Positions 35,844 through 47,489 of a DNA stretch of 64,000 bases are shown in pieces. The stretch is from Delphinus delphis. Lineage: Eukaryota; Chordata; Mammalia; Artiodactyla; Delphinidae. The notes under the pieces were generated by a model. It had not been told where the DNA came from, did not search any database, and saw nothing but the letters and a program-made list of their open reading frames with translations. Every line of letters begins with the position of its first letter. The stretch's first letter is position 1. The position numbers and the translations under genes were made by a program. Location: assembly GCF_949987515.2 (NCBI RefSeq), contig NC_082700.1:39767380-39831379 (forward strand), read 5' to 3'.

Positions 35844-36627
35844 CAGTAAGTCACCTACATACAAACCTTCAAGTTGAGAAATTTCAAAGTTGAGAACGTG
35901 CGTTCACATGTCCAATCAAGTAAGTCAGTTCACATGTCTGACATACATTGTCACGTGCGTGCATCCTCTACAAGTGGTTGTGCTTTTGTGTACTTTACAG
36001 TACTGTATACAGTATAGTAGTAGAGTGTCTTTATTTCAAGCCCAGGATGTCCAGAAGCAAGCATAAAAGCAGTGGTGATGTAGCTGGTACACAAAGGTTG
36101 CAGCAGCTGTTCAGAGTGTAATCCAGTGTTACCATGTTATCTACAGTGAGAAAAGAAGAGTTATTACCCAGATATCACTGGATCATTTTTTTCAAGAGGG
36201 TAGATAGAATCGAATAAGCAAGGAACCAGAACTTATGCCATCAGTGTCAGGCATGAGTGAAACTGCAGCTTGCCCTCCAGCTCCTATTGCTGATGATCCT
36301 TCAGCTCTACCATCTCCCACTTCCTCTCCCTACTCCAGTCTTCTTTCTTGTTCACTCGATGCCAGACCCTGTATGCCAGCTGTTGTATTGTACGACCGTA
36401 CTTTTCAAGGTATGGTACTGTAGATTAAAAATGTTTTCTTTATTTTTTTGTGTTTGTTTTTTATGTATTATTTGTGTGAAAAGTATTATAAACCTATTAC
36501 AGTACAGTACTATATAGCTGATTGTGTTAGCTGGGAACCTAGGCTAACACTGTTGGACTTACAAGCAAATTGGACTTAACAAACGTGCTCTCAGAACAGA
36601 ACTCATTCGTATGTAGGGGACTTTCTG
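35844..36627 (+). mobile_element. Tigger-like (TcMar/pogo) DNA transposon, internally deleted, complete ends
   Basis: The left end 'cagtaagtcacctacatac' and the reverse complement of the right end ('cagaaagtcccctacatac') are terminal inverted repeats. Both are flanked by TA (35842-35843 and 36628-36629), the target duplication of Tc1/mariner-class elements. The interior begins a transposase-like frame near 36047 ('aggatgtccagaagcaagc', M-S-R-S-K-like). It ends with a C-terminal piece at about 36232-36360 (proline/serine-rich 'PSALPSPTSSP'). The DNA-binding and DDE catalytic parts are missing, leaving 784 bp of an element normally 2-3 kb long. It is therefore nonautonomous. The subfamily number is uncertain. 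It sits in the 3' end of an L1, so it is younger than that L1. Confidence 0.85.
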
Positions 36628-37244
36628 TATATATATAAAGTGTGTGTGTATCTATATATGTCAGCCTTAAAAATAGAAAGAAGTCTATAGATAAACCTGG
36701 AGGGAATTGTGCTAGGTGAAATATACCAGACTAAGAAAGACAAATACTACATAATATCACTTAAATGTGTAATCTAAAAAAAAGGTCAAACTCATAGAAA
36801 CAGAGACTAGAATGGTTGTTGCCAGGTTCTGGGAAGTAGAGGAACTAGGGAGAAGATGGAAAAAGAGTGCAAATTTTCAGTAATAAGATGAATAAGATCT
36901 GAAGATACAATACGTTATATGGTGACTAAAGTTGATAATACTGTTTGGTACTGTATAAATGAAATTTGCTAGAAGAGTAAAACTTGTGTTCTCAACAACA
37001 ACAAAAAGTAAGTATGTGAAATGATAAAGGAATGGATATGTTAATTAACTCAGTGATGGGAATTCATTTACAATGTATATTAAATCATGTTCACACCTTA
37101 TATCACAATTTTAATTTTCAATTATATTTCAAAAATTAAAATAAATAATAGAAGCTTTACTTTCAAATAAATAAAGAGCTGACAGTAATCATTCTAAAAT
37201 GTATTAGGTGTTGCCGATATTGAGATTTAGGAAGACTCATCAGT

Positions 37245-37485
37245 TTTTCTTCAAATTTTATTAAGATATAATTGGCATACAACACTGTATAAGTTTACAG
37301 TATGCAGCATAATGATTTGATTTACATATATCATGAAGTGATTATCACAATAAGTTTACTGGATATCCATCATTTCATATAGGTACAAAATTAAAGTAGA
37401 AAAAAATTATTCTTGTGAAGAGAACTCTTAGGATTTACTTTCTTAACAACTTTCATATATAACATACAGCAGTGTTAATGATTCA
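37245..37485 (-). mobile_element. LINE-1 3' end fragment, minus strand
   Basis: 'ttttattaagatataattggc', 'atacaacactgtataagttt', 'catatatcatgaagtgatt', 'tggatatccatcatttcat' and 'gaactcttaggatttactttc' are the reversed terminal part of an L1MA-type 3' UTR. Confidence 0.8.
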
Positions 37486-39028
37486 TGAGTTTTAAATTGC
37501 CAAAATGGCATAACTAACCTATTTAGTGAGTGTCTTCAACTTGACTTTAATTTAGGTAGCAGTGATATATGAGCATTCTAACATCAGCAAAGATGCTCGG
37601 TGACTAGTGAAGATAAATGTTTCCCGTGTTTTCATTCCTACTCAGTAGTTTGAGAGCATTCTTTAAAGAGTTAGAACACGTGATATAAAATACTGAAGTT
37701 TGTCTATCTTCTGTGCACTCCAAGTATCCACTTAGGACTGAAGTATGACCAGGAAAGAACTACGCTGTTGAATATCTATGCCCTTGCTTTTTAAGATTAT
37801 ATCTTTTTATTTCAGAATTTTTGAAGTCTTTAAATTTATTTGGTTTATTATCCTTCCCTATATATATATCACATACTGTAAATTATACATACTTAAATGA
37901 TAAGAGTTTAAAGAAAGTGAAACCACCTGGATATTCACTAGATTTTTGATAGTAGAATATACTTTTATATGCTTATGTAATTTATCTTATTTCTTTCATA
38001 GTATCCATAGTAGAGAGAAAACTCAAAAATCTCAATTTTTCATAGATCAACCTATATATAACAATAAAATTAAATTTAGGCTTTTTTTTCTTTTAAAATA
38101 ATTATCTTTAATAGTGTAAGGTTTATATATGCTGAGTCAGTATAGAAAACTTTAAATAGGTAATAGAGTAGCTGATTGAAGGAGAGTTCAAATACATATG
38201 TTTTTATTTCATTCTAAAGAAGGAATTACCACTTTAGAAAGGTGAAAAAATCTGAGATTTTTCTACACAATCATGACTCTTTTATATTAACTCAGTTTGC
38301 TACCCTTGTATGTATTTGTACTGATAATCAGAATGTAAGATGAAGTAGTTGAAGAAACAGAAGTGTAATTAAGGGATCTTTCATTCTGCAAATATTAGGA
38401 ACTTTAAAGTCTTAGCTCTAACTCTTTTGAGAGTTCCACCCCATCATCCCCAATTGATAGATATGTAGTTCTGTCGATATCATGTTTATTCATATAGGAC
38501 CCATATAATTAAAAAATTCTAAGAGGCTTAAAAAAAATAAGACAACACAACACTTCAAGGAGAATCAGCTTGATTTTATTTTGCTGAAAGAAGGAGAATG
38601 GAAAGTGAATGAGGGGTAAGAGAGTGAGTGAGAGACAGAGAGACCCATCGTATTACTGACCTAAGATAAATTGTAGAACAAACTAATACTAACATCTCCT
38701 TAACTCATTCTTTGATTCTAAAAGAAATGATGAAGAATCTTACATTATCTGATATTTTTGCCACTTAGTAATGTGCTACCAAAATTCTCAAAAGCATCCT
38801 TTCCTTTAAAGACTAAAGACCTAGGGCTCTTAACCCAGTATCATGTCTGAAGAACAAGATTTTAGATACTAATATTATACTGTAAATAATGTTACCACCT
38901 CATCTTCCTACAGGATTATACAACATTAATATTAAATTCCATGGACACTCTTCAAGCTGACTTTTTTCTGAATTTTGTAAGATTATTTAAAATACAGGAT
39001 AAATAAAGATTTCATCCCTCAGGAAAAT
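37486..39028. other. Unique AT-rich DNA, no feature recognised
   Basis: A purine-rich patch ('gagtgagtgagagacagagag') lies at about 38600-38645. I see no gene or known repeat. Confidence 0.55.
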
Positions 39029-39040
39029 AACTTAAAACAA

Positions 39041-39233
39041 TTTTTTTTGCGGCATGCAGCCCTGTCACTGTTGTAGCCTCTCCCGTTGTGGAGCACAGGC
39101 TCCGGACGCGAAGGCTCAGCGGCCATGGCTCACGGGCCTAGCCGCTCCGTGGCATCTTCCTGGACCGGGGCACGAACCCGCGTCCCCTGCATCAGCAGGT
39201 GGACTCTCAACCACTGCGCCACCAGGGAAGCCC
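39041..39233 (-). mobile_element. CHR-1-type SINE with perfect 11-bp target duplication
   Basis: A short T run is followed by 'gcggcatgcagccctgtc', with the head 'gccaccagggaagccc' at the right. The flanks 'aacttaaaaca' at 39029-39039 and 39234-39244 are identical. The body lacks the usual 'tgtgggat' next to 'ggcatcttcc', a small internal deletion. Confidence 0.94.
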
Positions 39234-39424
39234 AACTTAAAACATTTTAATGGACTTTTAAAATACTTCAAATACCTCATTATTTTTTGAAAACTATATC
39301 TGATGCCTTCATCGTTCTTTATATTTGTATACTTAATGTTTCACATAATATGTATTAATATAAAGACAGGCAGAAGTAATATTAACTAAAGGAAACCAGC
39401 ATGTTAAAACATTTAATATGCCAT

Positions 39425-39595
39425 CAGCATTGTGATAGGTACTTTAACATATTATTTAACTTAATTATTACAAAGATTCTCTAAGGAAACATTAAGTGCA
39501 TTTTACAGGTCAATTAACTCAAGAGATGTTTGATACCTTGCTGAAGGACACAAAACTAATTGAAAACCCCATTTCCCTGACTCAAGTCTATATGT
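39425..39595 (-). repeat. MIR SINE, old copy
   Basis: Reversed MIR order: 'attgtgataggtactttaac', 'ttatttaacttaattattac', 'cattttacaggtcaattaac', 'ccttgctgaaggacacaaaac' and 'ccctgactcaagtctat'. Confidence 0.72.
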
Positions 39596-39637
39596 TTAAA
39601 TTTAACTAAACTATAATTTCCAAAAGTTAGTCACAGA

Positions 39638-39684
39638 TTTTGTAAAAATCTGTGTAAAAATCTGTGTAAAAATCTGTGTAAAAA
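39638..39684. repeat. 12-bp tandem repeat, about four copies
   Basis: The unit 'aaaaatctgtgt' is repeated almost perfectly from 'ttgtaaaaatctg' to 'gtgtaaaaagcc'. Confidence 0.92.
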
Positions 39685-41342
39685 GCCTTGACATATAAAT
39701 GGTAATTCCCTGCTTCCATTCAAAATTGTCTTCCTCCATTCTTCATCAATATTTTACTGTAAACACTCACTCATATGTTCAGGACTACCTGTGTTTGAAA
39801 CCAATTCTAGAATTGGGAAGAAGATATATATCAAGACTCCTTAAAACTTGAGCTATCAAGATATTGTTACTTAGGCTTTCAGTTTCTTATTCAAAACCTT
39901 TGACTATATCCCTACTTCTTCTGCCCAAGATAGGTGGAATTCCTTATCTCAGGTGATTATCACTCTAATCTGGATCCAGGTGATCTATGTATCTTTTCCT
40001 TGTCTTAGTTAAGTTTCTTCAAACTGAGATCTTGCTTGGTTGGATATATATTAACTGTTTTCAGAATTTGAAATTCCTCTTGACCAGGTTAATTATTAAT
40101 CTCTATTTTCCTCATTTTGATGTAAATTCTTTAGATGTGAGCTCCACCTCTTTGCCATATCATTCCTTTCATTATTACTATTATCAAGCAAACTTTGAAG
40201 TTCCATCCAGACTTCCTCTGTGACTAACGGATGATTCTGTTAATTTTCTTCTCACTTTTAACATGAATTTGTAACACAGTCTCCAGGTTTTTTAAATTCT
40301 ATATATTTTAAACAGTATAAAGTTTGAAAATTCTATATATTTTCTCTTCACCTTTTCTCCCTTCCCTTATAATCCTACTTACAGAAACAGTACACTTAAC
40401 ATAATTATAATTTTATAATTTTACTTCATTCATATAGTTTCAGGCGAGTAATATTCTCTTGTGAAAAATGAGCTACTTAAACAACCATTCATTACCAAAT
40501 ATATAAATTATATGATAGATTGTCAATGAAAAATTAATTTCCTCTTAAGCCCTAGATAAAATCATTTGATCATGTATATTCAAAGAATAATTAAAATATA
40601 CATATATTGAATGAAATTCAAATGAAACATTTGTGCCATTTCTTTGATATTCTTTTTATGTAACTCACTATGATTATAAGTAAACCAGTCAGTTAGCATA
40701 GTAAATTACATATTTATATAATTTTTCAAGTCAAAGATCAAATAACTCTCCTATGTGCTAATATATTAAAAATAATTTTTTTATTCTGAAAATTTTTAGG
40801 CATTAAGTTATTTTAGTATATTTTTGTAATTCAGTGTGGATAAATTGACAAAATGAATAAATGAGTTGAGGATATAAAACCCAAGGGTGACACAAAAAAG
40901 ACTTTTCTTTTAAGTTGTGACTTAATTAAATTATCATTCAGTACAATACTTATGATAACATGTTTATTGCTCATTCCATGTCCTGCTGTGCAATGAGACA
41001 CAAGAGACAGTAAATATGGAATTAAATGCCAATAGGTTGCAACTTTGTAAACACATAAAATCCAAAATGGCATAAAAGCTCTTGAGTCCTGCTGATTCCT
41101 AATTGTCATCTGTGGCATGCTTTATTCTACATTGCTTTAAAGTAGCTGATATTACATTAAGCTCCAAATACCTTGTACTTAAGAAAAACTAATTCTTTAA
41201 ATTATGATAATTCTTAGAAATTATACTGATTTTTTACTTAGTTAATAAAATGTATTCTTAATAATTACTTTCAAGTAGCAAATTTCAATAGAAAGTCCTT
41301 TATGTGGATTGAAAATGGTAGGAAAAAATTATACTAGCAAAT
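39685..41342. other. Unique AT-rich DNA, no feature recognised
   Basis: Frames at 39987-40223 and 40831-41118 (78 and 95 codons) have no recognisable protein family. No repeat seen. Confidence 0.5.
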
Positions 41343-41356
41343 CATTATCACTTTTT

Positions 41357-41556
41357 TTTTTTTGCAGTACACGGGCCTCTAACTGCTGTGGCCTCTCCTG
41401 CCGCGGAACACAGGCTCCAGATGTGCAGGGTCAGCGGCCATGGCCCACAGGCCCAGCCGCTCCACGGCATGCGGGATCCTCCCGGACCGGGGCACGAACC
41501 CGCATCCGCTACATCGGCAGGCAGACTCTCAACCACTGCGCCACCAGGGAAGCGCC
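41357..41556 (-). mobile_element. CHR-1-type SINE with 14-bp target duplication
   Basis: The flanks 'cattatcacttttt' at 41343-41356 and 41557-41570 are identical, although the T run makes the last bases ambiguous. The right end reads 'gaagcgcc' instead of the usual 'gaagccc'. Open frames of 68-87 codons here (41309-41655) are SINE readings, not genes. Confidence 0.94.
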
Positions 41557-41570
41557 CATTATCACTTTTT

Positions 41571-41989
41571 AAAAGCACTCCTATTTTTTATTAGCAATAA
41601 TTTTTTAAGTATGAAAAAGTTTCTTCATGTCTATAAATTATATTTCTCCTACTAGTGGTTTATTTAACCTCATCACCAATCAGGAAAGATACATTCTGGG
41701 TTTTTTTCAAATTTTATTTTGTGACATTAGTCAAATATAAACAAGTATTCTTATGACTTTTTAAATTTTTTTCTCCTGAGAAATGCAAACATTCTTGGGG
41801 CTACTGATAAATTGGCTCTCACAGTAAACAACCAGTACTAGAGTACCAGCAAACAAAAAAGGTTAATCTGAATTAGACAAAGTAAATCTTACCAAGTTAT
41901 CATTCTGAACTTCATTCCTTTCTTTTGAGAAATTACTCCATTCCTAAACTTTATATCTGTGAATCCATAAATATTTTTTTGTTCCATCC
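41571..41989. other. Unique AT-rich DNA
   Basis: No gene or repeat recognised. Confidence 0.5.
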
Positions 41990-43232
41990 TTTTACATATC
42001 TTTTAATTTATTGTTGACATACAATATTATATTAGTTTTAAGTGTACCACATACTGATTTGACTTTTCTATGCATTATGAATTGATCTCAACAGTAAGTC
42101 TAGTCTGTCTCTATACAAAGTATTACAATATTATCAGCTATAAACTCTATACTGTACATTACATCCCTGTGACTTATTTATTTTATAACTGGAAGTTTGT
42201 GCTTCTTAATCCCCTCCACATATTTTGCCCAACCCCCTAACCCCCACCCCTCTGACAACCACCAGTTTGTTCTCTGTATCTATGACTCTGTTTTTGTTTC
42301 CTTATGTTTGTTCATTTGTCTTGTTTTTTAGATTCCACATAAATGTGAAATCATATGGCATTTGTCTTTCTCTGTCTGACTTATTTCACTTAGCTTAATT
42401 TCCTCTAGGTCCATCCATGTTCTTGCAAATGGTAAGATTTCATTCTTTTTTAATCACTGTGTAATAGTCCATTTCATATTTGTGTGTGTGTGTGTATGTA
42501 TGTGTGTGTGTGTGTGTATACATATCAATCATATCTTCTTTACCCATTCATCTATCAATGGACACTTCAGTTTCTTCCATATCTTGGCTATTGTAAATAA
42601 TGCTGCTATGAACATAAGTGTGTATATATCTTTTAAAATAATGTTTTCATTTTCTTCTGATAAATACCAAGAGATGGAATTGCTTGATCATATAGTTCTA
42701 TTTTCAATTTTTTGAGGAAACATCATACTGTTTTCAATAGTGACTGTACCAATTTACACTCCTATCAGCAGTGCACAAGGGTTTCCTTTTCTCCACATCC
42801 TCACCAACATTTGTTATTTGTTGTCTTTTTGATAAGAGCAGTTCTGACAGGTGTGAGGTGATATTTCATTGTGGTTTTGATTTGCTTTTCCCTGATTAGA
42901 AATGTTGAACATCTTCTCATGGGTCTGTTAGCTATGAGCATGTCTTCTTTGGAAAAAAAAAATGTCTATTCAAGCCCTCTGCCCAATTTTTGGATGAGAT
43001 TGTTTAATTTTTTGATGTTGAGTTGTGTAAATTCTTCATATATTTTGGATATGAACCTCCTAACAGATATATCATTTGCAAATGTTTTCTCCCATTCAGT
43101 AGACTGCCTTTTTCTTTTTGTTGAAGGTGTCCTTCACTATACAAAAACTTTTTAGTTTGATGCCATCTGATTTGTTTATTTTTTCTTTTGTTTCCCTTGC
43201 CTGAGGAGACTGAAATTTAAAAATATTGCAGA
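41990..43232 (-). mobile_element. LINE-1, minus strand: 3' UTR and end of ORF2 (left part of split host)
   Basis: Reversed 3' UTR: 'tttattgttgacatacaat', 'attatgaattgatctcaac', 'ctggaagtttgtgcttct' and 'tctgacaaccaccagtttg'. It is followed by the ORF2 end: 'ccatatcttggctattgtaa', 'tcctatcagcagtgcacaag', 'acaggtgtgaggtgata' and 'tttcccttgcctgaggag'. It breaks at 'ttaaaaatattgc' (43220-43232), where a plus-strand L1 5' UTR begins. The reading resumes at about 55570. A (TG)n run at 42481-42518 lies within it. Confidence 0.88.
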
Positions 43233-44113
43233 GAGTGACCAAGATGGTGGAGTACAGTGATCCTGAGCTCACCTCCTCTCACAAGCACACCAAAATCACA
43301 ACGATCTGTAGAACACCATTGATGAAGAAGACTGGAACCTACCAGAAAAGATTTTCTACAACTAAGGACATAAAGAAAGAACCACAATGAGACAGGTAGG
43401 AAAGGCAGAATCATGGTATAATAAAATACCATAACCCCTGGATGCATGACCCACAACCTGGAGAATAATTATATTACAGAGGTTCTCCCACAGGAGTGAG
43501 AGTTCTGAGGCTCACATCAGACTCCCCAGTCTGGGAGGTCAAGCACTGGGAGAATGAGACCCAGAGCATTTGGTTTGAAGGCCAGTGGGGCTTAATTGCA
43601 GAAACCCCACAGGACTGGAAGAACTAGAGACTTCACTCTTAAAGGGCACACACAAGATCTCACATGCACCAGGACCCAGGGCAAGAGCAGTAATTTGATA
43701 TGACTCTGGGCCAGAACTACCTGCTGGTCTTGGAGAATCTCCTGGAGAGGTGGTGGTGGTGGGGTTTGTGGCTCCCCCAGGGAACATGGGCACTGGTAGT
43801 AAACATATCTGGGAAAGTTCAATCACATGAACACCTCTGCTGGTTGCTGCCAACTTGGCTCATTAGTGTTAAGGCCTGGCCCCACCCAACAGCCTGTAGG
43901 TGCCAGTGCAGGGATGCCTCAAACAAACAACTAACTGGGTAGAGACACAGCCCTGCCTATCAGCAGGTAGGCTGCCTAAAGACTTTCTGAGCCCAAAACC
44001 ACCTCTAGACAAGCCCCTATACAAGATCCTGCTCACCAGAAGCCCAAGACCCAGTTCCACTCACCAGTGGACAGACATCTGCCCTTCCCTCCAGGAAATC
44101 TGCACTTATCTTT

Positions 44114-44332
44114 GTTTATCTTTTTTTTTTTTTTTTAATTTGCAGTATGCGGGCCTCTCACTGTTGTGGCCTCTCCTGTTGTGGAGCACAGACTCCAGAT
44201 GTGAAGGCTCAGTGGCCATGGCTCACGGGCCCAGCCGCTCCGTGGCATGTGGGATCTTCCCAGACTGGGGCACGATCCCATGTCCCCTACATCGGCAGGC
44301 AGACTCTCAACCACTGCGCCACCAGGGAAGCC
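44114..44332 (-). mobile_element. CHR-1-type SINE in the 5' UTR of L1 unit A
   Basis: A T run is followed by 'gcagtatgcgggcctctcac', with the head 'gccaccagggaagcc' at the right. The target duplication is 'ctgcacttatcttt' (44100-44113) and 'ctgcactcatcttt' (44333-44346), one difference in 14. The 160- and 119-codon frames here read across the SINE and 5' UTR and are not genes. Confidence 0.94.
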
Positions 44333-45058
44333 CTGCACTCATCTTTAAACCAGCATCACACACCAGACCCACCACCAGGTAGACAACAGACACAGAAAAC
44401 TATGATCCTAAAGCCTGCAGACTCAGCCCAGCCACAGCATTCCAGACCCTACTCTGGGACCAGATGGGTCTTGGCCCTGGCCACTAGCAAGCCAACAAAA
44501 CCTTAGGGACACACCAAACCCCATACCCAGCTGTGTCAAGAACTGCACACCCAACCAACAATCTGAAACAAGCTCTGGGGATCCCTGGTCTCTGCAGCTC
44601 TGCCTGCCATTAGTCCATCACTAATGCAAGGACCTACCTCTAATTGCCAGTGACTGGGCAGCAGCCTTTGGGACTTGATTCTGACCACCAGTGAGGCAGC
44701 ACTAACCCCAGCACTAATTAGGCTTCTGAAACTAGCCACCACGTGACCAGGCCCTACAGCAGCCAGCAGCATTCACACAAGACATGGTCTAGCAACCAAC
44801 CAGGCTAGAGGCCAATCAAGCCTACCAGACTGCACACACAGTCAGCCCACCACAACAGAAGGACCCATGCAGCCTTCTAAGGGGGAACCCCTAGAGTATA
44901 TAGTTTGGGTGACAAGATGAGAGTATACTGCTGGGATACATAGGTTGTCTCCTACAGCAGGACACTTCTCCAAGGTTGAGAAACATAACTAACCTACCAC
45001 ATACAAAAAAATACAAATAGCAACTTAGACAAAATGAAGTGGTAGAAGAATACGTTTC

Positions 45059-45966
45059 AGATGATGGAAAAAGATAAAACCCCAGAAGAAGAATTAAGTG
45101 AAGTGGAGATAGGCAATCTACCTGAGAAAGAGTTCAGAGTAATGATAATAAAAATAATCAAAGAACTCAGGAGAAGAATAAATGCACAGAGTCAGAAGTT
45201 TTTAACAAAGAGTTAGAAAATATAAACAGAACCCAAACAGATGAAAATACAATAACTAAAATGAAAAACACACTAAAAGGAATCAGTAGTAGACTAAATG
45301 ATTCAGAAGAATAAATCAGTGAGCTGGAAGATAAGAGTAGTAAAAATCACAGCCACTGAACAGAAAAAAGAATGAAAAAAAAATGAGGACAGTTTAAGAG
45401 ACCTATGGGACAATATCAAGTGCATGAATATTCTCATTATAGAGGTCCCAGGAGAAGAAAGATAGAAAGTGCCTGAGAAAATATTTGAAGACATAATAAC
45501 TGAAAACTTCCTTAACCAGGGAAAGGATACTATCACTCAAGGCAAGGAAATGCAGAGTCCCATAAAGGATTAACTCAAAGAGGAACACACCAAGACACAT
45601 TGTAATCAAAATGATAAACAGAGAAAATTAAAAGCAGCAAGAGAAAAGCAACAAATAACATACACAGGAACTCCGATAAGGCTACCAGCTGATTTTTCAG
45701 GATAAACTCTGCAGGCCAGAAGGAAATAGCACAACATATTTAAAGTGATAAAAGGGAAAAATCTACAACCAGGGAAATTCTACTCAGCAAGGCTCTCATT
45801 CATTGATTTGATGGAGAAATCAAAGGCTTTACAGACAAGCAAAAGCAAAAAGAATTCAACATCACCAAACCAGATTTACAACAAATATTAAAGGAACTTC
45901 TGTTGGTGAAAAAGAAAAGGCCACTACTGGAAACAAGAAAATTACAAAATGAAAAAGCACACCAGT
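45059..45966 (+). pseudogene. L1 ORF1 pseudogene (unit A)
   Basis: The order of an L1 ORF1 is recognisable. It has an acidic N-terminus near 'gaagtggagataggcaatctacc', a coiled-coil region around 45180-45400 interrupted by in-frame stops ('aacaaagagttag', 'gaataaatcagtgagctgg'), the RRM around 45440-45620 ('gagaaaatatttgaagaca', 'gaggaacacaccaagacac') and the C-terminal domain to about 45960. Repeated frameshifts and stops mean no ORF1p can be made. Confidence 0.82.
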
Positions 45967-46380
45967 AAAAGTAAATATACAGTAAAGGTAGGAAATCATC
46001 CACATGCAAATCTAGTAGGAAGGTTAAATGACAAAAGTAGTAAAATTGTCTGTATCCCACAATAAGCAGTTAAGGGATACATAAGACAATTAGATGTAAA
46101 ATATATCAAAAACAGTAGCCATGAGGGCAGGAGAGTACAAATGCAATGTTTTTTTAATGCATTTGAAATTAAGAGATCATTGACTTAAAACAATCATGTA
46201 TATATATAGACTGCTATACAAAAATTTTATGGTCATTGCAAACCAAAAATCTATAATAGATATACTCACAAAGAAGTAAAAGGAATCCAAACATAACACT
46301 AAAGATAGTCATCAAATCACAAGAGAAGAAAACAAAAGAAGGAAGGGAAATACAACCCTACAAAGACAAATCCAAAGCAA

Positions 46381-47186
46381 TGAACAAAATGGCAGTAAGA
46401 ATATACATATCAATAACTACTTTAAATTTATTTATTTATTTATTTATTTTATTTTTGGCTGTGTTGGGTCCTCATTGCTGCACGAGGGCTTTCTCTAGTT
46501 GCAGTGAGTGGGGGCTACTCTTCATCACAGTGCACAGGCTTCTCATTGCAGTGGCTTCTCTTGTTGCCAAGCAGAGGCTCTAGGCAGGCGGGCTTCAGTA
46601 GCTGTGGCACATGGGCTCAGTAGTTGTGGCTTGCAGGCTCTAGCACGCAGGCTCAGTATTTGTGGCGCATGGGCTTAGTTGCTCCACAGCATGTGGGATC
46701 CTCCCGGACCAGGGCTCGAACCTGTGTCCCCTGCATTGGCAGGCGGATTCTTAACCACTGCACCACCAGGGAAGCCCTCAATAATTACTTTAAATGTAAA
46801 TGGATTAAATGACCCAACCAAAAGATATAGAGTGGCTGAATGGATAGAAAAAACAGACCCATATATATGCTGCTTACAAGAGACCTACTTCAGATCTAGA
46901 GACAAATACAGACTGAAAGTGAGGGGATGGAAAAAGGTATTCCATGCAAATGGAGATCAAAAGAAAGCTGATTGTAGCAATACTTATATAAGACAAAATT
47001 GACTCTAAAATAAAGACTGTTACAAGAGACAAAGAAAGACACTTCCTAATGATCAAAGGATCAATCTAAGAAGAATATATAACAATTGTAAATATATAGG
47101 CAGCCTACATAGAAGCACCTAAATGTATAAGGCAAATATTAGCAGACACAAAAGGAGACATCAACAGTAACACAATAATAGTAGGG
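46381..47186 (+). pseudogene. L1 ORF2 pseudogene, endonuclease part only (unit A)
   Basis: It starts 'MNKMAVRIYISITTLN' and is split by the CHR-2 SINE. It resumes 'VNGLNDPTKRYRVAEWIEKTDPYICCLQETYFRSRDKYRLKVRGWKKVFHANGDQKKA' (46797-46960), so the endonuclease motif around the catalytic E ('LQET') is well kept. The frame breaks at about 47000. The 'NIYAP'-equivalent region reads on to 'aataatagtaggga', where the rest of the endonuclease and the whole reverse transcriptase are deleted. Confidence 0.87.
46428..46777 (-). mobile_element. CHR-2-type SINE with 18-bp target duplication
   Basis: The left end is a (TTTA)n run (46428-46450, the tail). The body is 'tttggctgtgttgggtcc', 'gagggctttctctagttgcag', several 'gctcagtagttgtgg' blocks and the B-box region 'ccagggctcgaacctg', with the head 'caccaccagggaagccc' at the right. 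The flanks 'tcaataactactttaaat' (46410-46427) and 'tcaataattactttaaat' (46778-46795) differ at one base. Without the SINE the L1 ORF2 frame reads through. Confidence 0.94.
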
Positions 47187-47489
47187 ATAAATCAGGAGTT
47201 TGGGATTAACAGATATACACTACTATATATAGAATAAACAACAAGAACCTATGGAATAGCACAAGGAACTATATTCAATATCTTGTAATAAGTTGTAATA
47301 GAGAAGAATCTGAAAAAGAATATATATATATATACATATATATATGTATATATATATATACACACACACACATAAAACTAAATCAGATTGCTGTACACCT
47401 GAAACTAATACACTATGAATAAGCTATACTTCAATTAAAAAAACTTAAAAATTTAAAAATTAAATTAAAAAAATGACTTCCTCAAAATC

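Larger units (their letters stand above)
34240..37150 (+). mobile_element. LINE-1 ORF2 C-terminal part plus 3' UTR, carrying two insertions
   Basis: An L1 segment can be followed in register from 'gctcatggactggaagaattg' (34270) through 'caaagctggaggcatcac' to 'tgtcaattaatg' (34632). It resumes at about 34905 with 'agaatatattatggggaag' and continues through 'agtgggactacatcaaact', 'atgtggagaaaaggaaac' and 'aacctaagtatccataaac' to 35841. It resumes again at 36630 and ends in a 3' UTR near 37150 ('gatgggaattcatttac', 'caattatatttcaaaaat'). The gaps are an unidentified insert of about 270 bp and a Tigger-like transposon. Frames such as 35055-35279 ('FCIAKETINK') are ORF2 pieces, but the reading frame as a whole is dead. 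Confidence 0.87.
43233..47480 (+). mobile_element. LINE-1 unit A: 5' UTR, ORF1, start of ORF2, then 3' UTR (ORF2 internally deleted)
   Basis: The 5' boundary is sharp, with 'agtgaccaagatggtggag' directly after the minus-strand L1. This 'aagatggtgg' start is typical of a complete L1 5' end. A GC-rich 5' UTR of about 1.8 kb follows (with a CHR-1 SINE inside), then a degraded ORF1 and the endonuclease end of ORF2 (with a CHR-2 SINE inside). At about 47186 the ORF2 text stops at 'aacacaataatagtaggga' and jumps to the 3' UTR ('agtttgggattaacagatatac'). The 3' UTR ends 'tatacttcaattaaaaaaac', with A-rich sequence to about 47480. Confidence 0.88.

Noticed and set aside
36235..36517. Proline/serine-rich small protein
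   Set aside because: It is the C-terminal remnant of the transposase of the Tigger-like element at 35844-36627.
40831..41118. 95-codon minus-strand frame as a gene
   Set aside because: No recognisable domain, no conserved start context and chance-level length for AT-rich DNA. It could only be rescued by transcript or conservation evidence.
43900..44506. Open frames of 160 and 119 codons around 44 kb as genes
   Set aside because: They read across an L1 5' UTR and an inserted CHR-1 SINE. The same residue strings ('GLSLLWPLLL', 'ASHCCGLSC', 'CPLHRQADSQPLRHQGSP') recur at every SINE copy in the window.
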